A stretch of 35,040 nt of DNA from Planctomycetota bacterium (GCA_021781415.1 JAJXWW010000125.1:1-35040), one strand, 5' to 3'; shown: positions 25,332-34,449, counted from the first letter of the stretch. Numbers and translations are program-made. Notes: generated by a model from the letters alone, not told the origin.

Positions 25332-26000
25332 TTACTCCTTTTTGTCCGCCGGCAATTCGATGACTTCAATCTTGCGGAACTTGACGACACTATTGGGATC
25401 GTGTTGTTGCAGGGCAAAGTGGCCCTTGGAGAAATTGTTGTTCTCGTCCACGAAATCCACGGTCGTCTTGCCGTTCACTTTGATGACGATGTGCTTGCCG
25501 CGCGCGATGACTTCCTGGGTGAACCATTCGTTGGGCTTCACCAAGATGTCTTCGACGACGAGTTTCTTTTGATCGCCCTTCTTCAGCTTCAGTCGCGCCG
25601 GATAAAGACTGCCGGTCTTGATGCGGTCGCCGTGCGTGCTGTTGATCTGGGCTTCGTAGCCGTCGGGGAATCCGGGACCGAACTTGGTGCGGAAGTATTG
25701 ACCGCTGTTACTTTTGTCGCCGATGGCCACTTCGACGCGGAAGCGGAAGTTTTCGTAATCGCCGCGTTCGCTGAACAGATGGCTGGCCGGCCCGCTGCCG
25801 ATCAAGATGCCGTCTTCGACGCGCCATTTACCGGCGCTCTTCGGATGCGTCTTCCAGCCGGTCAGATCTTTGCCGTTGAACAGCGGCGTCCATTTCTCAT
25901 CTTTTTTGTCGTCGGCGGACACGGGGACGGAGGCCAAGGCCAGCGTCAACCCCGCCGCGATCGCCGGCAATACGAAGAACCTCAGTAGATGTCGTACCAT
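25332..26000 (-). CDS. Secreted DUF1080 (3-keto-disaccharide hydrolase-type) protein
   Basis: 222 residues. ATG 26000 is chosen because AAGGAGTA lies just upstream and it starts a signal peptide (FFVLPAIAAGLTLALASVPV, cleavage near SA-DD); the longer open frame upstream is a shadow of the ThuA gene. The domain pattern is typical: KWTPLFNGKDLTGWKTHP, GKWRVEDGILIGSGP, YENFRFRVEVAIGDKSNSG, FPDGYEAQINSTHG, GHFALQQHDPNSVVKFRKIE. The fold is lectin-like, and some members hydrolyse 3-keto-glycosides. It lies 23 bases behind the ThuA gene, as often seen in planctomycetes, and probably works on sugars in the periplasm. Confidence 0.88.
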   Translation of the reverse strand: MVRHLLRFFVLPAIAAGLTLALASVPVSADDKKDEKWTPLFNGKDLTGWKTHPKSAGKWRVEDGILIGSGPASHLFSERGDYENFRFRVEVAIGDKSNSGQYFRTKFGPGFPDGYEAQINSTHGDRIKTGSLYPARLKLKKGDQKKLVVEDILVKPNEWFTQEVIARGKHIVIKVNGKTTVDFVDENNNFSKGHFALQQHDPNSVVKFRKIEVIELPADKKE

Positions 26001-26023
26001 GCGTAAATACTCCTTACAAGATG

Positions 26024-26968
26024 TTAAACGATGCTTTTTTCGGAGCGATTCGATTGGGCCTTCTTCTTCGGCGAGGGCAGAACCGAGGCGTTGGGGGCAA
26101 CGTCCTTCAAATTGGGCTTCACTTCGGCTTCGACGCGACCGAGCGTCCAGGCCAAGGCTCCGGCGAGCATTTTCTGCATGACCTCGCTCTCCCACACGTC
26201 TTCGCGGTGCCCCATCGACGTGTAGAAGACGCGGCCCTTCTTGTGCTTCCGCGCCCAAGTGGCCGGGTATTTCGGACGTTCGTAGTCGAGATTCTTCATG
26301 CCTTCGGTGTCCTGCACGAGAACAACGTGCAGATCCGGCGCGAAGTTTTTCAGCGAATACCATTCTTCGTGCTTCTCGAAATCCTTGACGCCATCGAGTC
26401 CGGGAAACTTCGGATCGACGATGCGCATCCACGATTTCTGCTGTTGGCCGTGGCGGATGAACTCGCCGCCGAGCATGGCGATGTAGGGATCGACTTGTTC
26501 GCCGGTCTGATTCTCCCATTGCCCGCCCTTGCTGTGGAAGGTGTCGCTGGCGCAGTGGCAGCCGACGAATCCCTTACCCCCGGCGACGGCATCGAGCAGT
26601 GCTTTCTTGCCGGCGCGGGACATGGGCGGCGAGCCGTCGAGACACTTTTCACTCGTCAGATCGCCTTGCGTTTGGAATAAAAAGCCGTCGAACGTGTCGA
26701 AGTCCTTGGCCTCGAAGACACGACCGTCTTTTGTACACACGACCTCGATATTGTGTTTCTTGCCCAGTTCGGTGACGAGGCGTTCGGCGAGCGAGAGTTT
26801 GCCCTCTTTCCGGGCGATGACGGAATGTTGGAAGCCGACCGAGCGCGTGAACACGAGCAGTTTGCGGCGTTTGCTGTCTTCGGCGACGGCCAGCGCGCGC
26901 GGCAAACCGGCACCGCCGATCAGCAAAGCGGCGAGCGAGGACTGTTGCAGCCATTGACGACGATTCAT
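26024..26968 (-). CDS. Exported ThuA-domain protein
   Basis: 314 residues from ATG 26968 with AGGAGA upstream. The N-terminus NRRQWLQQSSLAALLIGGAG has a twin-arginine (Tat) type motif, cut near ALA. The ThuA-like domain follows: KLLVFTRSVGFQHSVIARKE, FDTFDGFLFQTQGDL, AVAGGKGFVGCHCASDTFH, PATWARKHKKGRVFYTSMGH and QKMLAGALAWTLGR. The fold is glutamine-amidotransferase-like, but the real activity of ThuA proteins, named from trehalose utilisation, is not settled. The tail is lysine-rich (SPKKKAQSNRSEK). The DUF1080 gene follows closely and the two probably form an operon for sugar use. Confidence 0.88.
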   Translation of the reverse strand: MNRRQWLQQSSLAALLIGGAGLPRALAVAEDSKRRKLLVFTRSVGFQHSVIARKEGKLSLAERLVTELGKKHNIEVVCTKDGRVFEAKDFDTFDGFLFQTQGDLTSEKCLDGSPPMSRAGKKALLDAVAGGKGFVGCHCASDTFHSKGGQWENQTGEQVDPYIAMLGGEFIRHGQQQKSWMRIVDPKFPGLDGVKDFEKHEEWYSLKNFAPDLHVVLVQDTEGMKNLDYERPKYPATWARKHKKGRVFYTSMGHREDVWESEVMQKMLAGALAWTLGRVEAEVKPNLKDVAPNASVLPSPKKKAQSNRSEKSIV

Positions 26969-27110
26969 GGTGGTTCTCCTGTGTGAGCGAACGATGGACC
27001 CGTGAGACGGAGGAGGGATCGGCGTTAGTGTAAGAATTGAGCCGGTCGATTGCCAGCAAGATTTGATTGTTCGTGCGAACCGGCGGAGTGAGCCGAGGGG
27101 GCCGACCGCC

Positions 27111-29504
27111 TCAAGGAGAGACGTTCAGCACTTCGTCCATGACGCGCGCCAGTTCGGCAAACTGAAGCGGCTTGGTGACGTAGCCATCCATCCCCGCGGC
27201 CAGACAGCGTTCGCGGTCGCCCGTCATGGCGTGGGCGGTGAGTGCGATAATCGGTAGGCGGATGCCCGTTTCCTTCTCGCGGCAGCGCACTTTCGAGGTG
27301 GCCTCGAATCCGTCCATGCGTGGCATTTGCACGTCCATCAAGACGAGATCGAAAGGCTGCTTTTCGAGCGCTTCCAACGCCTCGCAACCGTTTCCGGCCA
27401 GTACGACCTCGTGGCCGCGCTTGCGCAACATCGCCTCGCCAACGCGCTGATTGATGGCGTTGTCCTCGGCCATGAGGATGCGTAGTCGCCGCTCTCCCGA
27501 AGCGCGGAGCGAGGAAGAGGGAGCAACCGGAGGCGTGCCGGTAGACGTGGGGGGCTTCTCGAGCCTCGCCTCGACGGGAACCGTGAAATGGAATTGGCTC
27601 CCCATCCCTAACTCGCTCTCGACCCAGACGCGTCCGTCCATCATGCTCGCCAACTGGGCGGAAATGGTGAGTCCCAAGCCGGTGCCGCCGAACTGTCGCG
27701 CCAGTGTGCCGTCCGCTTGCACGAACGGCGCGAAAATCGAATCGACCTTGTCCTTGGCGATCCCGATGCCCGTATCGCGGACGATGAAGTGCAAGGGCGT
27801 CTTACCCTCTCGATGGTCGTTCGTCGTCGAAACCTCGACGGCAATTCTGCCGCGCTCGGTAAATTTGACGGCGTTGCCAACGAGATTCAGCAACACCTGC
27901 CGGATGCGTCCCCAATCGCCGCGCAGCGCGTCGGGCACCCTATCGCTCACACGGCAAGCGAACGACAGCCCCTTGCCCGCCGCGCGCACAACCAACGGCT
28001 TGAGTGCGTCGTTCAGGGACTCGCGCAGCTGAAATGGCTCGACGGCAACTTCGAGCTTGCCGGCTTCCATTTTCGAGAAATCGAGAATGTCGTTGATAAT
28101 GGTCAAGAGCGCTTCGGCCGACCCCTTGACCGCGTGGAGATACTCGCGCTGCCGATCGGTCAGCGAGGTATCGAGCAACAAGTCCGTCATTCCCAGAACG
28201 CCATTCATGGGGGTGCGAATCTCATGGCTCATGTTGGCGAGAAATTGGCTCTTGGCTCGATTGGCGGCCTCCGCGGCTTCTTTGGCGCGTTGCAGTTCGC
28301 ATTCGACGGCCTTGCGCTCGCTGATGTCGGTATACACGCCGAGGATGCCGGTGACGCGCCCTTCGGCATCGCGGAGCGGCACTTTGTTCGTCAACAGATG
28401 TGCCGTTGAACCGTCGGGCCGTTGCTGCGTTTCCTCGATGTTGAGCCACGGCTGGCCCGATTCCATGACGCGCCGATCGCAGGAAATGTAGAAGTCGGCC
28501 TCGGCGCGCGAGAACGGCAAATCGTGATCCGTGAGTCCGAGAACCTGATTCGGCGATTCCAAGCCCAGATCGCGCGCCGATTGGTCGTTGCAGCCGAGGT
28601 AAACGCTGTTGCCGTCTTTCCAGAACACCGCGCACGGTATGTGCGCGATCACGTTGCGGAGAATCGATTGCTGCTGGCGCAGGGCCGACTCGGCATGCTG
28701 CCGGTCGGTCACGTCGATGGCCATGCCCCCCACGAAACGCCGGCCGCCACCGTCTTGAAAGGGAAACTTCAACACCTGCCAATAGCGAAGCGAACCGTCG
28801 GAATTCGGCGATCGATCGGTCGTTTCCAGCGATTGTCCCGAAGCTAAAACCTTGCGGTCGTCTTCGACGTATTTGCGCGCGTACTCGGCCGGCCATATCT
28901 CGAAGTCCGTGCGTCCCAGCCATTCGTCCGGGCGAACGTGGAAGCAATCGACATAGCGACGGTTGTAGTAAACGTAGCGCCCCTGTTCGTTCTTCATCCA
29001 GGCGACGGCGGGATTGTGATCCATGAAGCGTTGAAAGCGTTCCTCGCTCTCGCGCAGCTTCGTCTCGGCGGTACGCTGTTCGCTCAAATCGCGGGCGGTG
29101 AGGAGGGCCATCGTTTTGTCCGGCAGATGCAGACGGGCGATGCTGAGATTGACGGGCAGCCACACGCCGTCCTCGCGCGTTCGCAGATAATAGCCTTCTC
29201 TCGAATGAAAGATGCAACTCTTATTGGCGGCGCGTTGCAGCTGGGTGCGCCCGCCTTTGCCCTGGAAGCGAAATAATGAGGTGGCCGGCAGCTGCATCAA
29301 CTCGTCTCGGCCGAAGCCACTCAAACGCAGTGCCATCTCGTTGACGTTTTCCAATCGATCCGTTTGCGGATCGAAGAGGAACAACGCATCGGGCGATTCG
29401 TGAAATAGAGCTTCGGCCAGGCCAACGGTGTCGGCCAACGAGGAATCGTTCATCGAAGACAACCTTGCATCGCGAGTCGTTCGGACGGGAGAGGACCGTT
29501 CCAT
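27111..29504 (-). CDS. Hybrid sensor histidine kinase, PAS-PAS-PAS-HisKA-HATPase-REC
   Basis: 797 residues from ATG 29504; ATG 29453 (residue 18) is an equally possible start, with AAGG upstream and only 8 residues before the first PAS. Domains are PAS1 (about 27-145), PAS2 (155-270, FMDHNPAVAWMKNEQGRYVY), PAS3 (280-400), HisKA with FLANMSHEIRTPMNGVLG (His427), HATPase (DWGRIRQVLLNLVGNAVKF, RDTGIGI, FGGTGLGLTIS) and a receiver (LMAEDNAINQR, LVLMDVQMPRMDG with Asp724, ending VTKPLQ). There is no membrane segment or signal peptide, so sensing is cytoplasmic. No response regulator or output gene is adjacent, and the signal and target are unknown. Confidence 0.93.
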   Translation of the reverse strand: MERSSPVRTTRDARLSSMNDSSLADTVGLAEALFHESPDALFLFDPQTDRLENVNEMALRLSGFGRDELMQLPATSLFRFQGKGGRTQLQRAANKSCIFHSREGYYLRTREDGVWLPVNLSIARLHLPDKTMALLTARDLSEQRTAETKLRESEERFQRFMDHNPAVAWMKNEQGRYVYYNRRYVDCFHVRPDEWLGRTDFEIWPAEYARKYVEDDRKVLASGQSLETTDRSPNSDGSLRYWQVLKFPFQDGGGRRFVGGMAIDVTDRQHAESALRQQQSILRNVIAHIPCAVFWKDGNSVYLGCNDQSARDLGLESPNQVLGLTDHDLPFSRAEADFYISCDRRVMESGQPWLNIEETQQRPDGSTAHLLTNKVPLRDAEGRVTGILGVYTDISERKAVECELQRAKEAAEAANRAKSQFLANMSHEIRTPMNGVLGMTDLLLDTSLTDRQREYLHAVKGSAEALLTIINDILDFSKMEAGKLEVAVEPFQLRESLNDALKPLVVRAAGKGLSFACRVSDRVPDALRGDWGRIRQVLLNLVGNAVKFTERGRIAVEVSTTNDHREGKTPLHFIVRDTGIGIAKDKVDSIFAPFVQADGTLARQFGGTGLGLTISAQLASMMDGRVWVESELGMGSQFHFTVPVEARLEKPPTSTGTPPVAPSSSLRASGERRLRILMAEDNAINQRVGEAMLRKRGHEVVLAGNGCEALEALEKQPFDLVLMDVQMPRMDGFEATSKVRCREKETGIRLPIIALTAHAMTGDRERCLAAGMDGYVTKPLQFAELARVMDEVLNVSP

Positions 29505-29680
29505 CGAAGATAGACTTCGACGGAATCTCCGCTTAACTCAACTATAGCTCAAGATCGAGGGTGCGGATTCCCGACCGTTCGCCGAGAAAAACTCAAGCCG
29601 TTCGGCTCTCGACGACGATGCTCTTGTTACTCGTTCCACTCTGAATCCACGATTCCCCACCCACAAATCGGAGACATACG

Positions 29681-30811
29681 GTGCGCGTCGCCTCTTCTAT
29701 TTGGTATCCCGTCGCCGCCGCCGTTGCGTTTCATCTCGCTCTCTTGGCGATGTACTTGCCTGCTTTTCACGGCGATCTGTCGTCGTTAGTGTGCGTCGGA
29801 CAAGAGCGCATCGGCGCGCCGCCCTTCGAGGCGGTTCGCGTCGGTTTCGTCACGGGCGGGTTCGACGGCCAATTTTACTATGCCATTGCCCGCAATCCGT
29901 GGACGTGGCATCGAGCCGTACTCGACGTGCCGGCGTATCGCCATGTGCGTCTGCTCTATCCCGCGTTGGCGTGGGCGTTGAGCGGAGGCGGCAATCCGTA
30001 TCGTCTGTTCTGGGCGCTGCCGCTCATCAATCTTGCGGCCATCGGCGGACTGGCCTGGCTGGGGGCGCGTTTGGCGCGGCATTACGGCGTCAACGTCTGG
30101 TGGGGATTCGTGTTGCCTCTGGCCGTCAACGACGGCATGCCGCTACTCCGCGATCTCACCGATCCGCTGGCGACGTTCGCCGTGTGCGGATTGTTGGCGA
30201 GCTGGTTGTTGGGCGGGCGTTGGCACAATCTCGCCCTGTGGTCGGCGGCGGCCCTCTTTGCGCGCGAACAGAACGCGGCCATCGTCTTGGTCGTCCTCGC
30301 CGCCGCCGGGTGGACGGGGAGGTATCGTACCGTGGCGGGTATCTGCGCCGCCCTGGCCCTATGGGGAGGTTGGATCGGCTTGCTCCATGCTGGCTACGGC
30401 GCATGGCCTTTGCTACCGAGGAGCGATTACTTCTTCGGCGCGCCGTTCAAGGGGATGTGGTATCGTTGGACGCACTTGGGCGTGTCCGGCTCGCGCGTGT
30501 CCGCCGGGTTGCATCTGATCCGCATGACGTTGTTGACCGTTCATTGCGGCTTGGCGTTGTATCTAGCGGCTCGAACTCCCGATCGCGTGGTCGCCTGGGT
30601 GGCCGTCGGCGGAGTGGCGCTGGCGGTGTTGACCGGCTGGGCCTCTTACGAAGACGCCTGGAGTTATACGCGCGTGTTCGTCTGGGTGCCGCTCGCCGTC
30701 TGGTTGGCCGGCGTTCGACTTCGCCGAACGAGGCCGATCTGGCTGCTGGCACCGGCGGCCTTGTGGCCGTTCGTCTCCGTGGCCACGGCTTGGCACGCCT
30801 GGCGAACGTGA
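29681..30811 (+). CDS. Polytopic membrane protein, GT-C glycosyltransferase-like
   Basis: 376 residues from GTG 29681, 6 bases after GGAGA. About nine or ten membrane segments are visible, starting with VAAAVAFHLALLAMYL. An early loop has VGFVTGGFDGQFYYAIARNP, then AYRHVRLLYPALAWALSGG. The DGQFYY and RLLYP motifs are shared with membrane proteins tied to cell-surface glycopolymer formation that resemble GT-C transferases. Later an aspartate-rich loop (LLRDLTDPLA) and an EDAWSYTRVFVW segment are seen. It would use a lipid-linked sugar on the outer face of the inner membrane. No partner genes are adjacent, and a terminator follows at 30914. Confidence 0.7.
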   Translation: MRVASSIWYPVAAAVAFHLALLAMYLPAFHGDLSSLVCVGQERIGAPPFEAVRVGFVTGGFDGQFYYAIARNPWTWHRAVLDVPAYRHVRLLYPALAWALSGGGNPYRLFWALPLINLAAIGGLAWLGARLARHYGVNVWWGFVLPLAVNDGMPLLRDLTDPLATFAVCGLLASWLLGGRWHNLALWSAAALFAREQNAAIVLVVLAAAGWTGRYRTVAGICAALALWGGWIGLLHAGYGAWPLLPRSDYFFGAPFKGMWYRWTHLGVSGSRVSAGLHLIRMTLLTVHCGLALYLAARTPDRVVAWVAVGGVALAVLTGWASYEDAWSYTRVFVWVPLAVWLAGVRLRRTRPIWLLAPAALWPFVSVATAWHAWRT

Positions 30812-30913
30812 AATTTCGGCTGCCTTACAAAGAAGTAACGCTCTGGAACTTGTGGCGGTCGGAGGGAGCATGGTATGCTCCGCCATCGCACAGTTTGAGC
30901 GGTTGTGCGAAAG

Positions 30914-30949
30914 TCGGCCGGCCCCTCACGGGTGCCGGCCGATGTTTTT
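30914..30949 (+). terminator. Rho-independent terminator
   Basis: TCGGCCGGC (30914-30922) pairs with GCCGGCCGA (30934-30942), and CCC/GGG inside extend the stem with a one-base bulge. TTTTT follows at 30945-30949. It ends the GT-C-like gene transcript, in front of the convergent Spy-like gene. Confidence 0.85.
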
Positions 30950-30964
30950 CTCCACCCAGAGGCG

Positions 30965-31606
30965 CTACGGTTTCTTCGGGACAGGAGGCGAAGCCGGCGG
31001 TGTGAAGTTGAATTTTTCGCCCATCGCTTCCTTGTAGCCCTTTTTCTGATCCGCCGTCAGCACCTCGTTGGCTTTGGTTTCCGCTTCCTTGGTGATGGCA
31101 TCGTACTTCTCCTTCGATCTCTCCCCTTTCTTTGCCAATTCCAGACCTTGCTTGGCTGCTTCCTTACCGATGTCCTCTAATTTCTTTTTCTGTTCGTCGC
31201 TGATCTTCAGCTCCTTTTGCATCTCTGGATCGAGCAGAGACCCCATACCCAACATCTGCCAGCCGATTTGTTTGAAGCGTTTGTATTGCTTGCCATCGAG
31301 GACGCCGGCAATGACTTTATTACTGTCCTCGTGGATCGCAAGCTGCAGCTTTTGCACGTCCTCCGGGGTCGGCGGTGCCTTGATGAATTTGACGAATTCG
31401 GCTTGGTACTTCGTCGCCAACTTGCCGAGCGCTTCTTCGAGTTTGCCGCTTTGTTCCTTGGTCAGTTTCAACTCTTTTTGAACGTCCGGATTGAACAGCA
31501 GAGAACCCGGCCCCAAGATCGCCGGCGGCTTGCCTTGTCCGAACGCGACGCTCAGGAGTCCCAAGGTCAATCCCACACTCAACGCGGCTTTCAACAGTCG
31601 AGACAT
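30965..31606 (-). CDS. Secreted Spy/CpxP-like helical protein
   Basis: 213 residues from ATG 31606 with GAGGAG upstream and a signal peptide (LLKAALSVGLTLGLLSVAFG, cleavage near FGQ-GK). Two repeats are clear: LLFNPDVQKELKLTKEQSGK and LLDPEMQKELKISDEQKKK. Both have the L-x-L-(T/S)-x-(E/D)-Q pattern of LTxxQ/Spy-like periplasmic proteins. A helical, lysine- and glutamate-rich part follows (EKYDAITKEAETKANEVL, TADQKKGYKEAMG). The tail is proline-rich. Related proteins bind unfolded proteins or metals; here the role is unknown. It is convergent with the GT-C-like gene and has no obvious operon partner. Confidence 0.8.
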   Translation of the reverse strand: MSRLLKAALSVGLTLGLLSVAFGQGKPPAILGPGSLLFNPDVQKELKLTKEQSGKLEEALGKLATKYQAEFVKFIKAPPTPEDVQKLQLAIHEDSNKVIAGVLDGKQYKRFKQIGWQMLGMGSLLDPEMQKELKISDEQKKKLEDIGKEAAKQGLELAKKGERSKEKYDAITKEAETKANEVLTADQKKGYKEAMGEKFNFTPPASPPVPKKP

Positions 31607-31774
31607 TTCTAAACTCCTCGTTATCGCTTTCTCGTTGGGGCGAGACGCGCGGGTTTCGGTTCCTCACATCCTTGGGAACTCCCCAAATACCCTGAGACAT
31701 CATAATAGCAAATGCGACGCCGGACTATGGGAATCCGTGCGTTCGGAGTCCGAAACGCAGGTGCGGCGAAGGCT

Positions 31775-32191
31775 TCACAGCGCGCCGGAGCCTGAAAAGT
31801 AGCCGTAGAACAGACTGAACAACAGCACGGCCAACACGACCAGCGTGAACGAGACGTACAGATAATCGCGCTGGAGCGCGAAAGCGGCGACGGAAAAAAT
31901 CACCCGCGCCACCGGCGTGGCGATCAACAGCAGCAAACCGAGGAGAATGAGGTCGAGGCTGCTTCCGCGAGCGGACGCGCCAACGATGTGGAACAGGCTG
32001 GGCGGCTCCTCCGGCGGATTCGGAAACTGGCGCAGGTCCGGGGCCGGGTTCCTGCCGTCCCGGATCAAATACGACGCGCCGCCGATCAGCACCACGAAGG
32101 CAGAGAGAAGCACGCCGAAGCGCAGCAGGTTGCCGATCACGCCCTCGACCCGCTCGTCGCTGAGTCTCGCGGGCAACGGTTGCTCGGACAT
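31775..32191 (-). CDS. DUF1634 membrane protein
   Basis: 138 residues from ATG 32191, one base after the TauE stop codon (TAA-A-ATG), so the pair is translated together. Three membrane segments are visible: LLRFGVLLSAFVVLIGGASY, LDLILLGLLLLIATPVARVI and LYVSFTLVVLAVLLFSLFYG. The text GVLLSAFVVLIGGASYLI followed by a short loop and LLLLIATPVARV is the DUF1634 signature. DUF1634 genes commonly sit next to TauE/SafE permeases, which suggests a helper subunit. The function is not established. Confidence 0.85.
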   Translation of the reverse strand: MSEQPLPARLSDERVEGVIGNLLRFGVLLSAFVVLIGGASYLIRDGRNPAPDLRQFPNPPEEPPSLFHIVGASARGSSLDLILLGLLLLIATPVARVIFSVAAFALQRDYLYVSFTLVVLAVLLFSLFYGYFSGSGAL

Positions 32192-32192
32192 T

Positions 32193-33029
32193 TTACAGTT
32201 TCCCCGTGAACCCCTTGTAGATCATTTGCAGTGCCAAGGTAAAGATGACGGCGCTGAAGACGATGCGTAATACTTTCGTCCGTGCCGCCATCAGAACTCG
32301 TGCCCCCAACAGCGAACCGCTCAGTACGCCGAGCATCACCGGCATGGCCAGGCTGGGCACGATGTAGCCTCGATGGAGATAGACGCCGGCGCTGGCGGCG
32401 GCGGTGACGCCGATCATGAAATTACTCGTCGTCGTGGACACCTTGAAAGGAATGCGCATCGCCTGGTCCATCGCCAAGACCTTGAGCGCGCCCGAACCGA
32501 TGCCGAGCAGCCCCGACAGGCAGCCGGCGAGATACATCAAACCGAATCCCTGTGGAACGCCGTGAACGTGATACGACTGCTTCTTCCCGTCCGTGGCGGG
32601 GAACGTGCCATCGAGCCGCAGCCGCGTCGCCAGCGGATCGGCTTTGTCGCCGTCGTCGCGCGAATGCCTCGAGCGCAACGACAGGTAGGCCGACACGAGC
32701 AGGACCAAGCCGAAGACGATGGACAGCGCGGCGGGATTCATCAGGTCGTTCAGGTACGCGCCGGTTACCGCACCGAAGGTGGTGGCGATTTCCAGAAACA
32801 TGCCGATTCGAATGTTGGAGTAGCCTTCTTTTACATAAGAGGCCGCCGCCCCGGACGAGGTGGCGATGACGGAAATCAGCGAAGCGCCGATGGCGTAGTG
32901 AATGTCCACGCCCATCAGAACCAGCAGCGGCACGATGACGACGCCGCCGCCTAGCCCGGTGAGCGCTCCGAGAAACCCCGCCGCCATCGCTCCGGCGGCG
33001 ACCGAGCCGGTAAATTCGAGAACATTCAC
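32193..33029 (-). CDS. TauE/SafE-family anion permease
   Basis: 278 residues. GTG 33029, with GGAGAG 8 bases upstream, is better than the longer open frame to 33062, which has polar, uncharacteristic text. Two inverted halves are visible. The first has AAGFLGALTGLGGGVVIVPL and the second AGCLSGLLGIGSGALKVLAM; the two glycine-rich motifs are typical of TauE/SafE. About eight membrane segments occur. The family exports sulfite, sulfoacetate or other anions. Overlapping context with DUF1634 and the sulfatase genes elsewhere would fit sulfur handling, but this link is speculative. Confidence 0.88.
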   Translation of the reverse strand: MNVLEFTGSVAAGAMAAGFLGALTGLGGGVVIVPLLVLMGVDIHYAIGASLISVIATSSGAAASYVKEGYSNIRIGMFLEIATTFGAVTGAYLNDLMNPAALSIVFGLVLLVSAYLSLRSRHSRDDGDKADPLATRLRLDGTFPATDGKKQSYHVHGVPQGFGLMYLAGCLSGLLGIGSGALKVLAMDQAMRIPFKVSTTTSNFMIGVTAAASAGVYLHRGYIVPSLAMPVMLGVLSGSLLGARVLMAARTKVLRIVFSAVIFTLALQMIYKGFTGKL

Positions 33030-33080
33030 GGTACAATCTCTCCAAATAGCACCCGAACTCATCCTTCGAGCTGCTTCGCT

Positions 33081-34040
33081 TCAACTTTCCGCGTGGGGAT
33101 CCCTCTCGCCCCGCAATCGCCGCGCTTCTTCCAATCGCAGCAACGCGCTGTCGCGCCATGCCGAGGCATCCTCAATCGGTTCGATATGCACGGCGACCTC
33201 GGCCTGTGGCAGAGCGTTGCGCACGGCGTCCTCGACGGTTCCCGTCAGGGTATGCGCCTGCTGCACCGTCAGTTGTCCGGGAACGAGCAGATGAAACTCG
33301 ACGAAGCGCCGCCGTCCTGCTTGGCGCGTGCGTAGGGCGTGGTAGTCCATGTTCGGTCGCAGGTTGCGTTCGATCGCCGAGCGCACCGCCGCTTGCTCTT
33401 CCTCCGGTAAGGCGTGATCCATCAGCCCGTTGAAGGAGCGGCGCATCAGATCGAATCCGGTCCAGAGGATATTGGCGGCCACGACCAAGGCGATGAGCGG
33501 ATCGAGCAACAGGATGTCGGTCAACCAAACCAATCCCAAGCCCGCCAGCACCGCCACGCTGGTCCATACGTCGGTGAGAAGATGCCGTCCATCCGCTTCG
33601 AGGACGATGGACCCGTGCTGACGACCGACTCGCAACAGAATGACCGCGACCGCGCCGTTGACAACCGAAGCCAAGAGGGAGATTGTCAAGCCCAAGCCGA
33701 GCGGCTGTAACGGAGTCGGTGCGAGTATCCGCGACACGGCATACCAGGCGATCGCCGCCGCCGCCGCCAAGATTAACACGCCCTCCAGACCGCTGGAGAA
33801 GTACTCGATCTTTTCGTGGCCATAAGTATGCGATTCGTCGACGGGGCGAGCCGAGTAACGCAGTGAGACATACGCCGTCGTCGCCGCCGCCAGATTGACG
33901 AGTGATTCCACGGCGTCGGACAGCAGGCCAACCGAATTGGTCAAGAAGTAAGCCGCCGACTTGAGGGCGAGCGTCACCAGCGCCGCCAAGATCGAGAGCA
34001 GAATCGGATATTTCAAACGAGAATCCAGCATGCGCGGCAT
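33081..34040 (-). CDS. Cation diffusion facilitator (CDF) transporter
   Basis: 319 residues from ATG 34040, with no strong ribosome site; ATG 34031 is in frame. A TACAAT on the minus strand at 34094-34099 could be a -10 box. Six membrane segments and a cytoplasmic ferredoxin-like C-terminal domain (YHALRTRQAGRRRFVEFHLL, AVHIEPIED) fit the family. The membrane metal site is formed by SVGLLSDAVESLVNLAAA in TM2 and ADGRHLLTDVWTS in TM5. By alignment to E. coli YiiP, Asp45 and Asp49 appear as Glu45 and Asn49, while the TM5 His and Asp remain. The altered ligands suggest a metal other than only zinc. Confidence 0.9.
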   Translation of the reverse strand: MPRMLDSRLKYPILLSILAALVTLALKSAAYFLTNSVGLLSDAVESLVNLAAATTAYVSLRYSARPVDESHTYGHEKIEYFSSGLEGVLILAAAAAIAWYAVSRILAPTPLQPLGLGLTISLLASVVNGAVAVILLRVGRQHGSIVLEADGRHLLTDVWTSVAVLAGLGLVWLTDILLLDPLIALVVAANILWTGFDLMRRSFNGLMDHALPEEEQAAVRSAIERNLRPNMDYHALRTRQAGRRRFVEFHLLVPGQLTVQQAHTLTGTVEDAVRNALPQAEVAVHIEPIEDASAWRDSALLRLEEARRLRGERDPHAES

Positions 34041-34274
34041 CCGCGTGGTAAGGCGTTCGTCGTCCCCATGCGAGGCCGTTGCCGCGCTCGGCTATTGTAG
34101 GAATCGAATCCCACGCCTTCGGAAAAACTCCTTGGGCCTCTGTAGAGCGGAAGGCAATTCGGTAGGTTCCGTTTCGCTCTTGCGGAGACGCCATGGTTCG
34201 GCCCTTCGCAGCATCGCCGCAACGTCAGGCCAACGAGTTTACCGGAGTTCTACAAGGGGTTGGGAAAGGACAAA

Positions 34275-34311
34275 GGGCAAAAGGCCACGGGTTCGCCGTA
34301 ACCTCTTGCCC
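34275..34311 (-). terminator. tRNA terminator
   Basis: Read on the minus strand, a 14-bp stem (GGGCAAGAGGTTAC with GTGGCCTTTTGCCC, three G-U pairs) has a 9-base loop and is followed by TTTGTCCTTT. It lies 10 bases downstream of the tRNA gene and would end its transcript. Confidence 0.7.
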
Positions 34312-34320
34312 CGATTGCAG

Positions 34321-34404
34321 TGCCGGAGACAGGACTTGAACCTGCACGACCCGAAGGCCACCAGGCCCTCAACCTGGCGCGTCTGCCAATTCCGCCACTC
34401 CGGC
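34321..34404 (-). tRNA. tRNA-Leu (anticodon GAG)
   Basis: The minus strand folds as a class II tRNA of 84 bases. The acceptor stem is GCCGGAG with CTCCGGC, the D arm is GGCGGAATTGGCAGACGC, and the anticodon stem CCAGG/CCTGG encloses TTGAGGG (anticodon GAG). A long variable arm (TGGCCTTCGGGTCG) and the T arm GCAGGTTCAAGTCCTGT follow. The long variable arm and the GAG anticodon identify leucine. The CCA end is not encoded. A promoter and a terminator flank it, so it is transcribed alone. Confidence 0.95.
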
Positions 34405-34419
34405 ATGTGTACCTCTTCT

Positions 34420-34449
34420 ACCATACGAGGTACACCTAGCGAAAATCAA
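34420..34449 (-). promoter_or_regulatory. tRNA-Leu promoter
   Basis: Minus-strand TTGATT (34444-34449), an 18-base spacer and TATGGT (34420-34425) end 16 bases before the tRNA. A perfect 9-bp inverted repeat GTGTACCTC/GAGGTACAC (34407-34415, 34427-34435) overlaps this region and may be chance or a regulatory site. Confidence 0.55.

Noticed and set aside
26001..26519. Upstream extension of the DUF1080 frame
   Set aside because: It overlaps the ThuA gene, reads as shadow text, and ATG 26000 has a ribosome site and signal peptide.
30865..30881. GGAGCAT/ATGCTCC hairpin after the GT-C-like gene
   Set aside because: Only 7 bp with a 3-base loop and no T-run; the stronger terminator lies just after it at 30914.
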